Shown here piece by piece: positions 1 through 5,677 of a stretch of 9,705 nucleotides of DNA (its first letter is position 1; each line of letters opens with the position of its first letter). The notes beneath the pieces were generated by a model. The model did not search any database, was not told the DNA's origin, and saw nothing but the letters and a program-made list of their open reading frames with translations. The stretch is from JBFGCT01 sp041581055 (GTDB lineage Bacteria; Actinomycetota; Acidimicrobiia; Acidimicrobiales; Ilumatobacteraceae). The stretch spans positions 1-9,705 of the forward strand of contig JBFGCT010000159.1 in NCBI GenBank assembly GCA_041581055.1. Direction: 5' to 3'. The translations under genes were made by a program, and so were the position numbers.

Positions 1-1
1 G

Positions 2-229
2 AGCGACTCGTGCCGGTCGTGCCGCTACGACCCCAAGCAGCGCGTCGGGCCGGACGCCTGCCCGTACACCACCCTGTACTGGGACTTCCTCGCCCGCAAC
101 GCCGAGTCGCTCGCCGGCAACCACCGGATGGCCCGCCAGCTCGCGGCGATGCGCAGGCTGGGCGACCTCCCGGCCGTCCGCGAGCGGGCGGTCGAGGTCC
201 TCACCCGTCTCGATGCGGGCGACCTGTGA
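2..229 (+). CDS. Iron-sulfur bacterial cryptochrome/photolyase, C-terminal fragment
   Basis: Only the last 75 residues are in the window; the 5' part lies off the left edge. The fragment opens with SDSCRSCRYDPKQR and continues to CPYTTLYWDFL and LAGNHRMARQL. The three cysteines are spaced C-x2-C-x12-C. This is the spacing of the last three [4Fe-4S] ligands in the FeS-BCP family (C438, C441, C454 of Agrobacterium PhrB), and the following aromatic TTLYWDFL and GNHRMA segments are typical of that C-terminus. Proteins of this family bind FAD and repair (6-4) photoproducts in DNA using light; some act as photoreceptors. The fourth cysteine and the FAD-binding core are not visible, so repair activity is inferred from the family. 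The gene ends in TGA, 104 bp before the next gene on the same strand. Confidence 0.9.
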   Translation, partial: SDSCRSCRYDPKQRVGPDACPYTTLYWDFLARNAESLAGNHRMARQLAAMRRLGDLPAVRERAVEVLTRLDAGDL

Positions 230-306
230 ATCACCTTCCCGGATTACGACGGCAACCACGGCACGCTGCGGCCGCCTGATCCCGGCACCGCGCGCCAGGC
301 GTCCAA

Positions 307-333
307 ACCGCGAGCGCGGTACGCTGTTCGGCC
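307..333 (+). promoter_or_regulatory. Putative promoter with inverted repeat, near-leaderless start of the split-barrel gene
   Basis: TACGCT at 320-325 fits an actinobacterial -10 box (TANNNT). It lies 8 nt before the GTG at 334, so transcription would start within about two bases of the start codon. No Shine-Dalgarno sequence is visible. A small inverted repeat, ACCGC-gagc-GCGGT (307-320), abuts the box and could be an operator. No convincing -35 box is seen. Confidence 0.4.
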
Positions 334-804
334 GTGCCGGCGTGGTACGCGATCGAACAGGCGGAACCAGAGTTCGCCGGCCGTGTGCGGCGGCTGTTCG
401 ACGCCGGTCGACACAAGACCATCGCGACGCTGCGCGCCGACGGCGCGCCCCGCATCTCGGGCATCGAGTGCGAGTTCGAGGACGGCGAGCTGCAGTTCGG
501 TTCGATGACCGGCGCCCGCAAGGGGGCCGATCTCAGACGTGATCCCCGGTTCGCCCTGCACGGCCCGACGTTCCATCCCGAGGAGGGCGAGGAGCGCGAC
601 TGGCCCGGCGAGGCCAAGATCGCCGGCCGGGCCGTTCCCGCCGGCGCGGTGACGACCGACGCGGCGAGCGAGCAGCCCGACGGGGAGCTGTTCGTCGCCG
701 ACATCACCGAGGTCGTCATCACCGGGCTCAACACGGAGGGCACCAAGCTCGTCGTCGAGTCATGGACGCCGGAGCGAGGGCTGCACAGCGTCGAGCGGCA
801 CTAG
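334..804 (+). CDS. Pyridoxamine 5'-phosphate oxidase-family (split-barrel) flavin/F420-binding protein
   Basis: A 156-residue protein with a GTG start. The stretch HKTIATLRADGAPRISGIE (about 27-45), then DGELQFGSMTGARKG (50-64) and LRRDPRFALHGP (67-78), is the usual strand pattern of the FMN/F420-binding split barrel: first strands, a cofactor phosphate-binding S/T-G-x-R-K turn, then the LRRDPR helix. The family includes FMN- and F420-dependent oxidases and reductases, haem-degrading enzymes and many cytosolic proteins of unknown substrate; neither cofactor nor substrate can be decided here. The start is supported by the -10-like box directly upstream and the lack of a better in-frame start. 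The C-terminus (VERH, TAG) lies in a dispersed 20-bp repeat, and the TAG is read on both strands as the stop of this gene and of the convergent zinc-site protein gene. Confidence 0.8.
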   Translation: MPAWYAIEQAEPEFAGRVRRLFDAGRHKTIATLRADGAPRISGIECEFEDGELQFGSMTGARKGADLRRDPRFALHGPTFHPEEGEERDWPGEAKIAGRAVPAGAVTTDAASEQPDGELFVADITEVVITGLNTEGTKLVVESWTPERGLHSVERH

Positions 805-816
805 TGCCGTGACCGT
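797..816. repeat. Dispersed palindromic repeat, copy C, at a convergent gene junction
   Basis: The 20-mer ggcactagtgccgtgaccgt occurs here and again, identically, at 9467-9486. Its first 12 bases are a perfect palindrome (ggcactagtgcc, 797-808). The central CTAG (801-804) provides TAG stops on both strands for the two converging genes, so the repeat lies within the coding ends of both. It is followed by GACCG-ttgat-CGGTC (811-825), a small inverted repeat that could fold. The repeat might act as a bidirectional 3' end signal or protein-binding site; this is inference. Confidence 0.7.
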
Positions 817-1217
817 TGATCGGTCGCGCCGCCCTCAGCGGCCCGCGCCGCCAACTGGGTGAGGTGCGGGCCGCAGTACCGCTCGCCCTTCTGCGGGGCG
901 TTGCCGCACGGCTTGCCCTTGCCGGTCGTGGCCCGACACCTGCCGGCCATCGGTGCGGCGCGCGCCGCGCCGAAGTCGTCGACGGCGCCCTCGGCGCCGT
1001 CCCGCGCGAGGAGCGCGGTCGCCGGGTATCGACAGGCTCCGTGGTGGTAGGTGGGCTTCTTGTCGACGGTGACGGAGGCGATCGGATCCCCGACTGCGAA
1101 CCGTTGCCCGCACGTGGCGCACCTGCCGGCGTAGCGGGCCGCCATGGTCGGCTCGTCACCGGCGGCGGCGAAGTCGTCGTCGCCGCCGCTGCCTCGGTTC
1201 CGGTTCATCTTGGCCAT
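801..1217 (-). CDS. Small protein with two predicted zinc-binding sites
   Basis: A 138-residue protein of no named function. Residues 1-27 are polar and probably disordered. The first site is C33-x2-C36 ... H59-x2-C62 in the context RYAGRCATCGQRFAVGD, resembling short zinc-ribbon or treble-clef modules in actinobacterial and phage proteins. A linker of about 30 residues follows. The second site is C94-x9-C104-x10-C115-x2-H118, in GRCRATTGKGKPCGNAP and GERYCGPHL. This resembles the short module written roughly C-x-A-x-T-x-x-G-x-x-C ... Y-C-x-x-H (DUF5763-like). The ATG is 4 nt after the TGA of the upstream oxidoreductase gene, so the two are very likely co-transcribed; an internal ATG (residue 25) is the alternative start. 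The stop lies in the dispersed repeat. A nucleic-acid or protein-binding role is plausible but unproven. Confidence 0.75.
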   Translation of the reverse strand: MAKMNRNRGSGGDDDFAAAGDEPTMAARYAGRCATCGQRFAVGDPIASVTVDKKPTYHHGACRYPATALLARDGAEGAVDDFGAARAAPMAGRCRATTGKGKPCGNAPQKGERYCGPHLTQLAARAAEGGATDQRSRH

Positions 1218-1221
1218 GGCG

Positions 1222-2193
1222 TCAGTCTCGCGCCTCGTCGTCCGGGCCGAAGGTCTCGTCGGCCGGCGGGGGCGGCGACGCCTCCCTCCCGGCGAGCAAC
1301 GCGTGGACGACCCTGGTGACCGGCGTGGCGATCCCGTGGCGAGCGCCGACGCGCAGAACGGCGCCGTAGATCTCGTCGTACTCGGTCGGACGACCCGCCA
1401 TCGCGTCGTAGTACATCGACGTCCCGTAGTCGGGGAAGACGGTCAGGTCGAACGAGTCGGCGTCGGCCTCGGTGACCTCGGCCCCCTCCGCCCGGCCGAC
1501 GCGCAGGCACTCTCGATACAGATCCCTGCTGATGCTCCCGACCGGTTCGGTTCCGACGACGTTCATCGTCCGCCGCGTCAGCGCGGTGACCCCGTTCACC
1601 ATCACGTTGATCCCGAGCTTGCGCCACGACTCGGTGAGGAAGCCCGGGTCGGGCTGCCAGCGGGCGCCGGTCCCCTCGAAGATCGGGGTCACCCGCCTGG
1701 TCGTCGCGTCGTCGGGCACGATCAGGACGCCGTGCTGATCGTGTCGGATGTGGCCCGGCTCGAGCAGCTCGGTGCCGCAGTACACGACGCACGGCACGAC
1801 GACGGCGCCGTTGACGAACGGCGTCAGCCGCTCCACCTCCTCGACGCCGTTCTGCGCGCCGGCGACGATCGTGTCCGGGCCACACAGCGCGCCGAGCCAT
1901 GCGGCGGCGCCTTCGGTCTGGAACCCCTTGACCGCGACGATGACCAGGTCGACGGGCCCGAGGAGGCCCACGTCGGGAAGCGTTGCCGGGTCGGTCACGC
2001 AGATCGCCGGAGCGTCGACCGCGGCCCGGGACGACTCGACGACGTACCGGTCGAACGGCCGCCGCGCGCACGCGACGACCGAGCGGCCGGCCGCGGCCAA
2101 CTGCGCGGCGAAGAACGTGCCCACTCCCCCGGGCCCGACCACGGCGACGCGCGCCGTCGCCGGGTCGAGGGGGCGCAGGTCGGCAGCGGGCAC
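1222..2193 (-). CDS. Ketopantoate reductase (PanE/ApbA)-family NAD(P)-dependent oxidoreductase
   Basis: A 323-residue protein, close to the roughly 300 of the family. The N-terminal Rossmann fold has the nucleotide-binding loop GPGGVG (20-25), with R44/R45 at the end of the second strand where NADPH phosphate contacts are expected. The family QNGVEE motif is at 114-119. In the C-terminal helical domain, W190-RKL-x2-N contains the likely catalytic lysine (K192), with N196 and N200, and RPTEYDEIYGAV (268-279) carries the glutamate (E271) matching the substrate-binding glutamate of E. coli PanE. The enzyme would reduce a 2-oxo acid such as ketopantoate to the 2-hydroxy acid in the cytosol. No other pantothenate gene is near, so an alternative substrate is possible. 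The GTG start agrees with a -10-like TACGTT 6 nt upstream, which gives a leaderless mRNA. The next gene follows after 4 nt. Confidence 0.88.
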   Translation of the reverse strand: MPAADLRPLDPATARVAVVGPGGVGTFFAAQLAAAGRSVVACARRPFDRYVVESSRAAVDAPAICVTDPATLPDVGLLGPVDLVIVAVKGFQTEGAAAWLGALCGPDTIVAGAQNGVEEVERLTPFVNGAVVVPCVVYCGTELLEPGHIRHDQHGVLIVPDDATTRRVTPIFEGTGARWQPDPGFLTESWRKLGINVMVNGVTALTRRTMNVVGTEPVGSISRDLYRECLRVGRAEGAEVTEADADSFDLTVFPDYGTSMYYDAMAGRPTEYDEIYGAVLRVGARHGIATPVTRVVHALLAGREASPPPPADETFGPDDEARD

Positions 2194-2222
2194 CCCCGAA
2201 ACGTATTGGCCGTGACCGTCAC
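2194..2222 (-). promoter_or_regulatory. Putative leaderless promoter with an operator-like inverted repeat
   Basis: On the minus strand TACGTT (2205-2200) is followed by exactly 6 nt and then the GTG, which puts the expected transcript start on the G of the start codon. GTGAC-c-GTCAC (2212-2222) lies just upstream, where a repressor would block polymerase. The stretch GCCGTGACCGT (2209-2219) also matches 11 bases of the dispersed repeat seen elsewhere in the window. No clear -35 hexamer is present. Confidence 0.4.
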
Positions 2223-2456
2223 CTGCCCATTTCGCCCACGTCCCCGTGACCGCCTACACGGTCGCGGTCATCGTCGACGGTGGCTGCTGCGTCGGAACGA
2301 GCGGCGACGGCGACGCGGGTCGGCGTGGGCGTTAGGGCGGGATCGGAGCGCTCGGACGCGCGCTGAGCGCCGCATGGACTCCACGCTCCGTGAACCGGCG
2401 CGAAGGAACGCGCCGATGCGGGTACCTTGGCCACGCGGCGGGCGCCGGGCAAGGTG
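2223..2456. other. Divergent intergenic region with small hairpins, no gene seen
   Basis: No convincing coding region lies between the divergent oxidoreductase and lipoprotein genes. The long plus-strand reading frame passing through is an open frame without coding character. TGACCG-type motifs occur at 2247-2252 and, inverted, at 2265-2270. A 7-bp GC stem with loop AAGGAA (CGGCGCG at 2396-2402, CGCGCCG at 2409-2415) is the strongest fold, about 90 bp before the lipoprotein start. A weaker inverted repeat, GCGCTC/GAGCGC, is at 2348-2353 and 2365-2370. None can be assigned a function. Confidence 0.4.
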
Positions 2457-2490
2457 TTGCGTCGCCCTCGCGCCCCGTACTTTCGACGAT
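2457..2490 (+). promoter_or_regulatory. Putative promoter of the lipoprotein gene
   Basis: TACTTT at 2478-2483 fits a -10 box, with TTGCGT (2457-2462) as a possible but short-spaced (15 bp) -35. The expected transcript start is near 2490, leaving a leader of only 10-16 nt. No good ribosome-binding site is visible before the GTG (2500) or ATG (2506). Confidence 0.3.
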
Positions 2491-2505
2491 CAGAACCGAG
2501 TGAGC

Positions 2506-3309
2506 ATGAGCCGATTTCCGACCCCGACCGCCGCCGAACCGGCCCCCGCCCGACGTCCGGCGCGGCGCCGGCGGGCGCGAGCCCTGCCCGTCGTCGTCGC
2601 GTTCTGCACTTTGCTCGTGGCCTGCGGCAGCGACACGACATCGAGCCCGGCCGCGACCGCGCCTCCAGCGGCCACTGGCGGGGGCGGCGCCGGCTCCGAA
2701 CGCAACCCGGGCGACTACGCCGAGTACGGCGTGTACGAACGGGTCAACTTCCAACGCGGCACGACCGGGACGACCGTCTCGGGCGGGGTCGTGCGCGGCA
2801 CGGTCAACGGGTACCTCTTCGGGGCGAGCGCCGGCCAGAGGATGACGGTCGAGATCATCCCCGGCGAACGGGACAACGCCGTGTTCGACCTGTACGACCC
2901 ATCCGACAAGCTCCTGACCGGCGGGCGGTATGCGCTCGTCGATCCACTCCCCGCGAACGGCGACTACCTCGTCGTCGTGCAGTCCGAGGCCGGCAACGCC
3001 AGCTTCGACATGAAGGTCGAGATCACGACGCCCGACCCGGCCGACGCCGGCGCGGCGGCGGAAGCCAGCTCGTGCCCCGCGGGCTACACCGAGTTCGACG
3101 GCCAGTACCCCTTGCGCATCTGCCACAAGGGTGAGACCGTGAAGACCCTTCAAGCCCTGCTCGTCGACCTCGGGTACAAGATCGACGTCGACGGCTTCTT
3201 CGGCCCGGCCACCCAGGCAGCACTGGTTGCGGAGTTCGGCGAAGGGAACGGCGAGATCACGGCCCCGTCGGACATGGAAGCGCTCTGGGACTGCGACGCC
3301 GACTGCTGA
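2506..3309 (+). CDS. Lipoprotein with PPC-like domain and C-terminal peptidoglycan-binding domain
   Basis: A 267-residue protein from ATG 2506; an in-frame GTG at 2500 would add two residues. An Arg-rich n-region (16-26) and hydrophobic core (27-39) lead to the lipobox LVAC, with C40 as the lipidated cysteine, so the protein should be anchored on the outer face of the membrane. A Ser/Thr/Pro/Gly linker (41-65) follows. Residues about 97-174 look like a prepeptidase C-terminal (PPC) beta-sandwich: NGYLFGASAGQRMTVEI, then FDLYDPSDKLLTGG and LPANGDYLVVVQS. Residues about 207-245 (GETVKTLQALLVDLGYKID, then DGFFGPATQAALVAEF) are a PGB_1 peptidoglycan-binding domain. C190, C206, C263 and C267 bracket this domain and may form disulfides. 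No catalytic domain is seen, so it may be a cell-wall tether, sensor or binding protein. It is transcribed away from the oxidoreductase gene and converges on a membrane-protein gene. Confidence 0.85.
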   Translation: MSRFPTPTAAEPAPARRPARRRRARALPVVVAFCTLLVACGSDTTSSPAATAPPAATGGGGAGSERNPGDYAEYGVYERVNFQRGTTGTTVSGGVVRGTVNGYLFGASAGQRMTVEIIPGERDNAVFDLYDPSDKLLTGGRYALVDPLPANGDYLVVVQSEAGNASFDMKVEITTPDPADAGAAAEASSCPAGYTEFDGQYPLRICHKGETVKTLQALLVDLGYKIDVDGFFGPATQAALVAEFGEGNGEITAPSDMEALWDCDADC

Positions 3310-3354
3310 GCCTGGGATTCGTCGGTCGGCCTGCGGCGGTGATCGCGGTGTCGA

Positions 3355-3366
3355 CGCCACGTGGCG
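3355..3366. repeat. 12-bp perfect palindrome between convergent genes
   Basis: CGCCACGTGGCG lies in the 66-bp gap between the lipoprotein stop (3309) and the membrane-protein stop (3376). It could be a binding site or part of a bidirectional transcript end. No T-run follows on either strand, so it is not a classical intrinsic terminator. Confidence 0.35.
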
Positions 3367-3375
3367 GATAGTCGC

Positions 3376-4227
3376 CTAGGGCACCGGTCGGACGCTCTCG
3401 TGCCAGTGCTCGACGGTCTGCACGATCCAGAACGCGGCGAAGAGGGTGATCTCGGTGATCTCGAGAGCGAGCACCCCTTGGTCCCAGCTCGTGCCGATGG
3501 CGAAGACGACGACTGCGGCGAGCACCATCAGCACGGCGATCGAGGCGTAGAGCCAGAAGGCGACGCCCCTCGCGCGGCGACGGTCCCACGCGTTGCCGCC
3601 CACCGCCAGGGCCATGAACGCGAACATCGCGACCGCCGCGTAGCCGTGGGCCTTCGTGTCGAAGTCGTCCCAGAACGCGAACAGCAGCCAGCCGACGACG
3701 AGCAACACCAGGGCGATCAGCAGGCCGAGCCGCGTGCCCCGCTCGCCGACGCGGGCGACCGCGCTGACGCTGCGGTTGGCGATCATGGCGATCACGGCGG
3801 CGGCCGCCAGACCGGCAAAGCCGGCGATCAACAGCGCGGTGACGTTGTTGTCGATGTTGGCGACGACCCACTCCGCGAGCGAGCCGTCCGGGTTGACCGG
3901 CAGCGGCTCGGGCGGTAGCGACCAGCACGTCCCGACACCCGATGTCGGCACGAACGCGACGACCGGCGCGAACCCTCCGGCGACGTTGAGGCTGGCGTCC
4001 TCCCACGTCGTGCTGCCCTTGATGACGATCAGGCACAACCCGATGGCCATCAGCCCGCCGACGAAGACCGCGCGCACCGGCGTGTAGTAGTACGCGCTGA
4101 CCGAGGTCTGCCAACAGCCGGCCTTGGACCGCTCGATCGCGACCGACACGGCGAGCAGGAACGCGACGCCGACGATGCCGATCCGCAGGTACCGGTAGGT
4201 CTTGACCGCCGCCCTGTCCGACAACAT
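3376..4227 (-). CDS. Multi-pass membrane protein of unknown function
   Basis: A 283-residue protein with about seven hydrophobic spans (roughly 14-31, 52-70, 128-150, 167-186, 194-211, 222-244 and 250-272), plus a weaker one near 82-93. Conserved-looking positions cluster in SVSAYYYTPVR (42-52), just before the second span; DDFDTKAHGYAA (187-198), at the start of the fifth; and WIVQTVEHW (267-275), near the C-terminus. C38 and C101 lie in probable extracytoplasmic loops and could pair. The SxSAYYYT-R pattern occurs in uncharacterised membrane proteins of actinobacteria and other phyla, but no function can be assigned. The ATG has a GGAGGG purine box (4240-4245) about 12 nt upstream. The gene has its own putative promoter in the 80-bp gap and a 16-bp palindrome in its leader. 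Confidence 0.8.
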   Translation of the reverse strand: MLSDRAAVKTYRYLRIGIVGVAFLLAVSVAIERSKAGCWQTSVSAYYYTPVRAVFVGGLMAIGLCLIVIKGSTTWEDASLNVAGGFAPVVAFVPTSGVGTCWSLPPEPLPVNPDGSLAEWVVANIDNNVTALLIAGFAGLAAAAVIAMIANRSVSAVARVGERGTRLGLLIALVLLVVGWLLFAFWDDFDTKAHGYAAVAMFAFMALAVGGNAWDRRRARGVAFWLYASIAVLMVLAAVVVFAIGTSWDQGVLALEITEITLFAAFWIVQTVEHWHESVRPVP

Positions 4228-4239
4228 CTGAGATCTGCC

Positions 4240-4272
4240 CTCCGGTCGACCGCGGTCGACATCTCGAACGTA
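4240..4272 (-). promoter_or_regulatory. Promoter, 16-bp palindrome and ribosome-binding site of the membrane-protein gene
   Basis: On the minus strand a -10-like TACGTT (4272-4267) predicts a transcript start near 4260. GTCGACCGCGGTCGAC (4260-4245), a perfect 16-bp palindrome, begins exactly there, and GGAGGG (4245-4240) follows as the ribosome-binding site. A repressor bound to the palindrome would sit on the start point; alternatively the RNA could fold into an 8-bp-arm hairpin beside the ribosome-binding site. Confidence 0.5.
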
Positions 4273-4307
4273 GCAGCCGACGACCGCGAGGATCTCCGAT
4301 CACGCCG

Positions 4308-5063
4308 TCAGCCGACGCGCGCCGGCGGCGGCTCCACCGCGGCGAGGCCGAGGCGGTTGCACAGCGCGATCAACGTGTCGCGCGAGCGCCGGTTGGTCCA
4401 GGCCTGGATGGCGTGGCGGACGCCGAACCCGGCGAGCACCACGAACACGTTGGCGGCGACGAACGAGATGCGCACGCCACGGCCGTCTTCGGTCTTCGCC
4501 GCGCGGCCGGTCGCCACCCAATGTCGCAGCAGGAGGTCGCGCCGCTCGATCATCGGCGCCCACTCCCGGCCCGGGGCGGGCCACCCGCGGTGGGTCGGGA
4601 GATGTTCGAGGGAGACCGGGAGCGCCGCCCAAAGATCGTCGAACGACCTGATCCTCGCCTTGGTGACCAGGACGGCGCTCGGCGGTACGGCGAGGTGGGC
4701 GATGCCGACCTTGCTGACGCTGAGCTTGGACCCACCCTCGACGTCGGCGCTCAGCTCGATGTTCCACTTCCGCCCGAGCGACTCGAAGGTGACCCAGGCG
4801 CCGAGGTCGCCGTTCCACCAGATCGCCGCCGGGTGGGCGGGCTTGTCAGGCCATGTCTTCACCATCATCACCCCGAACCATCGGAACCCACGCCGCCCCG
4901 CCTGTTCGTGGATCGTGGTCACGAGGGCGCGGTGACCGTCGGAAAACAGCGAATGGTCGCCCGCCGTCGGCTCGATCTCGTTGGCGAGCGGCCGGCGGAG
5001 CGCGACGACGGCGGCCGCCTGCAGGACCACGTTCACCGTGACGACGATGAGCCAGAACGTCAT
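4308..5063 (-). CDS. Hypothetical protein with a membrane segment near each end
   Basis: A 251-residue protein whose family I do not recognise. Hydrophobic spans are at 3-22 (signal anchor) and about 197-214 (ISFVAANVFVVLAGFGV), leaving a soluble central domain of about 170 residues. That domain holds a tryptophan-rich part, FRWFGVMMVKTWPDKPAHPAAIWW (59-83, shown in part), then WVTFESLGRKWNIEL (90-104) with probable beta strands to about 135. A helical stretch around DDLWAALPVSLEHLP (142-156) follows, and MIERRDLLLRHWVATG (171-186) precedes the second span. The short cytoplasmic tail is basic. The start ATG lacks a clear Shine-Dalgarno, and no promoter-like box is seen in the 68 bp upstream, so readthrough from the MoxR operon is possible. 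The downstream membrane-protein gene has its own promoter. Confidence 0.7.
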   Translation of the reverse strand: MTFWLIVVTVNVVLQAAAVVALRRPLANEIEPTAGDHSLFSDGHRALVTTIHEQAGRRGFRWFGVMMVKTWPDKPAHPAAIWWNGDLGAWVTFESLGRKWNIELSADVEGGSKLSVSKVGIAHLAVPPSAVLVTKARIRSFDDLWAALPVSLEHLPTHRGWPAPGREWAPMIERRDLLLRHWVATGRAAKTEDGRGVRISFVAANVFVVLAGFGVRHAIQAWTNRRSRDTLIALCNRLGLAAVEPPPARVG

Positions 5064-5131
5064 GACTGGACATCGGCCGCCCGCCGTGCGGAGTTGAGCC
5101 CTCGGCCGTCAGCGCGGCGCCGACGAGCTGG

Positions 5132-5677
5132 TCATCGTTCGACGTCGCGGACGATCGGCACGGCGCCGACGACCGCCGCGACGACCGCGATCGCGGCGAC
5201 CGGCAGCCCGAGCACGAGCACCCGGCCGCCGAGCGGTTCCAGCTGGGCCAGCGCGCCGACGCACCCCACGGCGAACGTCGCGCCGACGGCGACCGTGGCC
5301 AGCGCGCGGGCGTCGGCGCGCGTCGAATCCACGGTCGCCGCCGTCACCAGCCGCCGGGCGACGGCCACAGCCTCGGCGCACAACAGCGTCGAGACCGCGA
5401 CCACCGCGGCGACGACCGCCGGGTCGATGGTCGCGTCGTCGGGCAGGAGCGCGGCCGCTCCGAGCGCCGAGGCCACCGGCAGGTGAAGCGTGTTGCGGAA
5501 CCGGCACGCGCCAAGCGCCCCGACGATCGTCACCCCCGCGGCGATCCAGCGGAACCAGATCGACGTGCCGCCGGCGAGGATCGGCGTCACGGCGGCCACG
5601 GCGGCGAAGAGGAGTGCCACCGCCGTCCACCGCCGCTGCTGTCTCAGCGTGAGCGGTTCGAGCTGGATCCGCCTCAT
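5132..5677 (-). CDS. Small multi-pass membrane protein, last gene of the MoxR operon
   Basis: A 181-residue protein with several hydrophobic spans: about 18-36, 44-58, 67-78, 86-106, 127-145 and 155-176. A basic N-terminus (LRQQRRW) suggests a cytoplasmic start. No catalytic motif or known family is recognised. The ATG overlaps the TGA of the DUF58 gene (ATGA at 5677-5674), so I chose this start rather than the upstream extension of the same frame, which runs antiparallel in phase through the DUF58 gene as a shadow. The overlap implies translational coupling with the DUF58 protein, and its role is probably with that complex in the membrane; this is inference from context. Confidence 0.78.
   Translation of the reverse strand: MRRIQLEPLTLRQQRRWTAVALLFAAVAAVTPILAGGTSIWFRWIAAGVTIVGALGACRFRNTLHLPVASALGAAALLPDDATIDPAVVAAVVAVSTLLCAEAVAVARRLVTAATVDSTRADARALATVAVGATFAVGCVGALAQLEPLGGRVLVLGLPVAAIAVVAAVVGAVPIVRDVER

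Noticed and set aside
1222..2193. Firm assignment as panE in pantothenate synthesis
   Set aside because: The motifs fit the family, but the family is broad and no other pantothenate or CoA gene is in the window.
1144..2505. Upstream extension of the lipoprotein frame by about 450 codons
   Set aside because: It is antisense to the oxidoreductase gene and Arg/Asp-rich. A normal lipoprotein signal peptide starts at 2500-2506.
3310..3375. Intrinsic terminator between the convergent lipoprotein and membrane-protein genes
   Set aside because: A 12-bp palindrome exists, but there is no long stem and no T-run on either strand.
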